From NCBI GenBank assembly GCA_009784025.1, contig WQVK01000009.1, forward strand, positions 1-62,046: DNA of 62,046 nucleotides, read 5' to 3'. Each line of letters opens with the position of its first letter. Positions within the stretch are counted from its first letter, which is position 1. A program made the position numbers and the translations under genes. Under the pieces are notes generated by a model. It saw nothing but the letters and a program-made list of their open reading frames with translations. It was not told where the DNA came from and ran no database searches. The stretch comes from Defluviitaleaceae bacterium. GTDB lineage: Bacteria; Bacillota; Clostridia; Lachnospirales; WQUN01. This document shows, in pieces, positions 58,989-62,046 of this stretch.

Positions 58989-59017
58989 TTGACATTCTCA
59001 TCTGGTAAAAATAGCTA
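58989..59017 (+). promoter_or_regulatory. Candidate promoter of the stalk-domain protein gene
   Basis: TTGACA (58989-58994), a 17-bp spacer and TAGCTA (59012-59017), reading toward the gene at 59097. The -10 is weak. It is divergent from, and eight bases beyond, the argC boxes, so shared regulation is possible. Confidence 0.45.
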
Positions 59018-59096
59018 ATTGTGAAATGTTACAAAAACCCAGTTGCTCGGAGGGATTGTTTATGTTAAAATCGTCAGCAAAAAGGAGTGATTTTTA

Positions 59097-60101
59097 ATGA
59101 AGCAGTACAAATCAGTAAGGCGCGCCCTTGCACTGGCAGTAACTTTTGTTATGGCATTTACAGCTGTGGCAGTGCCCATGACAGTACACGCCGCAGAAGG
59201 CACAGTTCTACGTTTTGAGGTGGGCAGCACAACATTTATGGTAAATGATGTTTCTGGCACCCTAGACGCAGCACCATTTAATCAAGACGGTCGCGTAATG
59301 GTTCCTCTCCGCCAAATTGGTGAGGCCATTGGCGCAGAAGTTATCGCATTTGAAGATAACACGGCAATAATAGACAATATCCGCCTGCCAATTGGCGTTG
59401 CCCTTGCAGGTGGCATGGGCACACCAGTTATAGTAGAAGGCCGCACATTTGTGCCACTAGGATTTATTGCTGGCGAAATAGGCGCAACCCCACGTTGGGA
59501 CGGCGCAGCACAAGCAGCTTATATCTATATTGGTGTAGAGCCAGCAGCAGCACCAACACCAATCGCAGAACCAACCCCAGCGCCACCAACAGCCACAGGC
59601 GTACAATGGCGCATGTCTGACCATATCCAAGGTTGGAGAGATGCAGAAGCAGGCGACACAGTTGCCCATTACCTGTACGACCATCCATGGAGCCATATCG
59701 TATGGTTTGGTGGCGGCGGCGACGGCATGACATCCCTACGCTTTACAGAAGATAACGCGATTCGCCTAGAAAAAACCCACGATGGTTTCGACCACGGCTT
59801 AATTTACGTGCTGCCAAGCAACGCGGCAGTGGGTAATGTAGTTCGCTTCTACTTCAATATTATATCTGCATCTGCAGGTGGTAACGGTATCCTTGTTCGT
59901 TCCATTGGCCCAGACCTTGGCAACTACGCCACATGGGCAGTGCCAGCAGGCCAAGAACCAAACTTCCCACTAGCAGCAGGCGACAGCTTTGTAACCGAAT
60001 GGGTTCTAACCGCAGAATGCCTAGCCCGTCCATTTGTACACATCTCTGCCCGTAACGGCCAAAGAGTTGTAATGGATATCACAGAAATCACATTTGGGTA
60101 A
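59097..60101 (+). CDS. Secreted copper amine oxidase N-terminal-like (stalk) domain protein
   Basis: A 334-residue secreted protein. The signal peptide (ALALAVTFVMAFTAVAVPMT, cut near VHA|AEG) leads to a stalk domain of the copper-amine-oxidase N-terminal type (about residues 38-148): GRVMVPLRQIGEAIGAEVIA and GRTFVPLGFIAGEIGATPRWD. A proline/alanine linker (about 155-172, AAPTPIAEPTPAPP) follows, then a C-terminal domain of about 160 residues that looks like a carbohydrate-binding-like beta sandwich. Clostridia use such stalk domains as cell-surface spacers. No enzyme domain is present. AAAGGAG precedes the ATG. Confidence 0.78.
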   Translation: MKQYKSVRRALALAVTFVMAFTAVAVPMTVHAAEGTVLRFEVGSTTFMVNDVSGTLDAAPFNQDGRVMVPLRQIGEAIGAEVIAFEDNTAIIDNIRLPIGVALAGGMGTPVIVEGRTFVPLGFIAGEIGATPRWDGAAQAAYIYIGVEPAAAPTPIAEPTPAPPTATGVQWRMSDHIQGWRDAEAGDTVAHYLYDHPWSHIVWFGGGGDGMTSLRFTEDNAIRLEKTHDGFDHGLIYVLPSNAAVGNVVRFYFNIISASAGGNGILVRSIGPDLGNYATWAVPAGQEPNFPLAAGDSFVTEWVLTAECLARPFVHISARNGQRVVMDITEITFG

Positions 60102-60102
60102 T

Positions 60103-60222
60103 ATTTTCGAAATTTAAAAAGCGTGATTGTGAAAGAAGCCTATTGGATTTTTAGTTAAACAAGCTTAGGCAAAAGATTAGGAGGGCTATGTTCTCAGCCC
60201 CCTAATCTTTTGTTTTTTTGCG
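60103..60222 (+). terminator. Family C fragment and terminator after the stalk protein gene
   Basis: 60103-60150 is a degraded family C half (TTTTCGAAATTTAAAAAGCG ... GAAAGAAGCC). 60171-60220 is a strong terminator with arms AAAAGATTAGGAGGGCT and AGCCCCCTAATCTTTT followed by a T tract. Confidence 0.75.
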
Positions 60223-60383
60223 TATTTTCTCAAAAAAAGAAGTAGGTTTGGCTGTTTGCTTGCTTAGTAGCGTGCCCGCCAAAGCGTTCCAGGGCAAAAC
60301 CCAAGGTCTTATATGATTATTTACAAATCCGACATATCTTGTTAAAAACTATGCTGTATACTTGCGTTAGGAGGTGCATTATT

Positions 60384-61604
60384 ATGGATGATTTTACTAG
60401 AGTTGTTGCTTCTTTGGACGAGATTTCTGCAGAGCAGGCTCCTAGGCGGGTGCGGCCTAGGCGGCGGCCTGTTGGCCTTATTGTTTTGTTGGTTTGTTTG
60501 GGGTTTGTTACTTTGGGGGCTGGTATTGGGGCTGGGTATGCGGTTACGCGATATTTTGCGCCCCAGGAAGAGGTCGTGCAGCCTATCCAAGGTTATGGGG
60601 TTACTACGCTAAGGCAAAACCCCGAGCCTATTCCTATCAACCCGCAAGACCCTAGCTTTGCAGATGTTATCCCGCTGGTTAAGCCTTCGGTGGTAAGCAT
60701 TAGCGTTACGGGCTTTACTGGCTGGGGGCGGCAGGAAGCCCCTGGGTCCGGCTCTGGGTTTATATTTTATCAAGATGATGAATTTGTTTTTATCGCCACT
60801 AATAATCATGTGATTGAGAACGCTAACAGGATTCATGTTTCTATTGATGATAATGAATCTGTGGCGGCGCGGGTGGTTGGGACGGATTTTTATTCGGACC
60901 TGGCCGTGCTGGCGGTGGCTAAGGAAGAACTTACAGAAAAAGGCGTACCTTTTGTGGTGGCCAGTTTTGGCAATTCTGACAGGATGCGTATGGGCGATTT
61001 AGTGGTGGCCATTGGCAATTCTATGGGCGAAGGGCAGATTGTTACCATGGGTATAATCAGCGCCACAAACATGCAAATTACCATAGACGAACGTGGAATG
61101 CCAGCCCCCCTTACCCTAGATGTGCTGCAAACCGATGCAGCCGTAAACCGCGGCAACAGCGGCGGCCCACTTATTAACGCCAACGGCGAAATAATAGGCA
61201 TTGTAACCGCCAAACTAATGGGCGCAAACATTGAGGGCATGGGTTACGCCATCCCGTCCAATATAGCCGAAGAACTTTTGCACGAACTGATGGAAACTGG
61301 CACTGTGCGTATGCCATTTATAGGCATCTCGCACCGGGAAATAGATGCAGAAATGCGCCATATGTTTAACCTGCCAAGCCAGGGTATTCTTATACTAGGC
61401 GTGGGCCCAGACACCCCCGCAGGCGAAGCCGGCCTGCAAGTACACGACCTGCTTGTAAAATTTGGTGAATTTGAAATATCAAGCTTTGACGACCTGCGTA
61501 CAGCCTTACAGGCCTACCGCCCCGGCGACACCGTAATATTCGAAATATACCGCCAGCTAGAACGTATGGAGGTTGAAATAACACTGGGCAGCGTAATGCC
61601 TTGA
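60384..61604 (+). CDS. HtrA/DegP-like trypsin-like serine protease
   Basis: A 406-residue membrane-anchored S1C protease for quality control of extracytoplasmic proteins. A basic N-terminus (RRVRPRRRP) is followed by one TM helix (about residues 31-54) and the chymotrypsin-fold domain. The catalytic His is in FIATNNHVIENA (about 146), the Asp in YSDLAVLAV (about 176) and the Ser in VNRGNSGGPLI (about 258). A C-terminal PDZ domain spans about 320-402. The start is the ATG with AGGAGG; the longer ORF is rejected. Confidence 0.92.
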   Translation: MDDFTRVVASLDEISAEQAPRRVRPRRRPVGLIVLLVCLGFVTLGAGIGAGYAVTRYFAPQEEVVQPIQGYGVTTLRQNPEPIPINPQDPSFADVIPLVKPSVVSISVTGFTGWGRQEAPGSGSGFIFYQDDEFVFIATNNHVIENANRIHVSIDDNESVAARVVGTDFYSDLAVLAVAKEELTEKGVPFVVASFGNSDRMRMGDLVVAIGNSMGEGQIVTMGIISATNMQITIDERGMPAPLTLDVLQTDAAVNRGNSGGPLINANGEIIGIVTAKLMGANIEGMGYAIPSNIAEELLHELMETGTVRMPFIGISHREIDAEMRHMFNLPSQGILILGVGPDTPAGEAGLQVHDLLVKFGEFEISSFDDLRTALQAYRPGDTVIFEIYRQLERMEVEITLGSVMP

Positions 61605-61734
61605 TTGTGAAGACAGCGCAGTGAGGGGCATCTCCCTGACCGCCCGGCTACACTTCCAAAAACTCTAACATTGAGGTTAAGCTTTTGCCCTGGTGTTAGA
61701 GTTTTTTTGCTGCTGTGGGTTCGTAAAATTAAAA
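61605..61734 (+). terminator. Terminator after the protease gene
   Basis: AAAACTCTAACA (about 61659-61670) pairs with TGTTAGAGTTTTTTT (61694-61709) across a 23-base spacer that can form a short internal stem. The stem starts about 55 bp past the stop. No further gene is seen up to the D8 pair. Confidence 0.75.
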
Positions 61735-61792
61735 AAAGTGGTACCATACGGTACCACTTTTCATGGGAAATGGTACCGTATGGTACCACTTT
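61735..61792. repeat. Family D paired GGTACC palindromes (D8)
   Basis: Units start at 61740 (GGTACCATACGGTACC) and 61772 (GGTACCGTATGGTACC), exact reverse complements 32 bp apart. The flanking AGTG/CACT bases extend the stem. They lie 30 bp beyond a terminator hairpin, as in other T-D composites. Confidence 0.85.
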
Positions 61793-62046
61793 TTTGCGAA
61801 AAAGGGGGTGTTTTGTATCATTTTTAGGAGCCTCACCGGCAAAAAAGCCCATGAATTCGCCATTCTGTTAAAAATATTTTGTTTGAATTTTTGCATAATT
61901 TATTTTTTTACAATTATTGGAGCATATATAGTAATTAAACTGGAAAATCGTCCAGTTTAATTACTCAGCCAGCTAACGCTGTCTGACTGCACCTCCTACG
62001 CTTCGCTGCGTCGGTGCAGGGCGTTCATGTAACTTCAAAATTGCTC
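61793..62046. other. End of window, with a 14-bp-arm palindrome
   Basis: No gene is recognised. 61931-61964 is GTAATTAAACTGGA, AAATCG, TCCAGTTTAATTAC, a perfect 14-bp inverted repeat. It is followed by a smaller hairpin TGCACCTCC...GGTGCA near 61990. It could be an operator or the 5' structure of a gene outside the window. Confidence 0.4.

Noticed and set aside
60342-60590. Antisense ORFs in the protease and other genes
   Set aside because: They are shadows of strongly supported genes, with no ribosome sites or recognisable domains.

Overview
The window looks like about 62 kb of the replication-origin region of a spore-forming member of the Clostridia. It carries spoIIP, an alpha/beta small acid-soluble spore protein and a CotH-type spore-coat kinase. 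It also has the Gram-positive rpmH-rnpA-yidD-yidC-jag-mnmE-mnmG-rsmG block and dnaA-dnaN-recF, and no outer-membrane genes. Two cytoplasmic xylan-side-chain enzymes (GH115 and GH3 families) suggest a plant-fibre degrader. Species was not determined.

Layout. 1-7 kb: TSUP transporter, spoIIP, small membrane protein, GH115, hemerythrin, trmL. 7.1-14.8 kb: rpmH to rsmG, all on the + strand. 14.8-21.4 kb: a phosphotransferase-like gene, then recF, dnaN, dnaA and a histidine kinase on the - strand, with a DnaA-box cluster (candidate oriC) upstream of dnaA. In most Firmicutes the rpmH and dnaA blocks are divergent and back to back. Here rpmH-rsmG runs convergently into recF-dnaN-dnaA. 21.6-25.4 kb: O-antigen-ligase-like protein, rsmA, TraX family. 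25.4-28 kb: initiator tRNA-Met followed by a decayed integrative element. 28-40 kb, mainly - strand: MBL hydrolase, GH3, SASP, efp, comFB, pseudopilin genes, yqeG, glmU, SDR, MFS, rpsU. 40.8-45 kb, + strand: cotH, PfkB kinase, HIT protein, XRE regulator. 45.3-49.4 kb, - strand: aldo/keto reductase, a small unknown gene and a large secreted protein made of about seven repeats. 49.8-58.9 kb, - strand: arginine operon argC-argJ-argB-argD-argF-carB, behind a promoter overlapped by two ArgR-like boxes. 59-61.6 kb, + strand: secreted stalk-domain protein and an HtrA-like protease.

The most unusual property is the density of short structured repeats, which fill nearly every intergenic gap. I name the families as follows. 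A: about 116 bp with termini TATAGTGAAA/TTTCACTATA. B: 160 bp, long terminal inverted repeats. C: about 102 bp, termini TAGA(G/C)TTCTTC. D: paired 16-bp GGTACC-N4-GGTACC units exactly 32 bp apart. E: about 65 bp double hairpin. F: 29-bp perfect palindrome. G: about 40 bp hairpin. H: about 70 bp, abutting gene ends. J: a GC-rich repeat running into Shine-Dalgarno sites. A, B and C look like TA-targeting MITEs; one B copy sits inside an A copy with a visible TA duplication. Repeat-like sequence is also carried in frame inside mnmE, carB and probably mnmG, and a fragment of A plus G has joined two pilin-like genes into one ORF. All family and copy statements come from reading by eye and were not computed.
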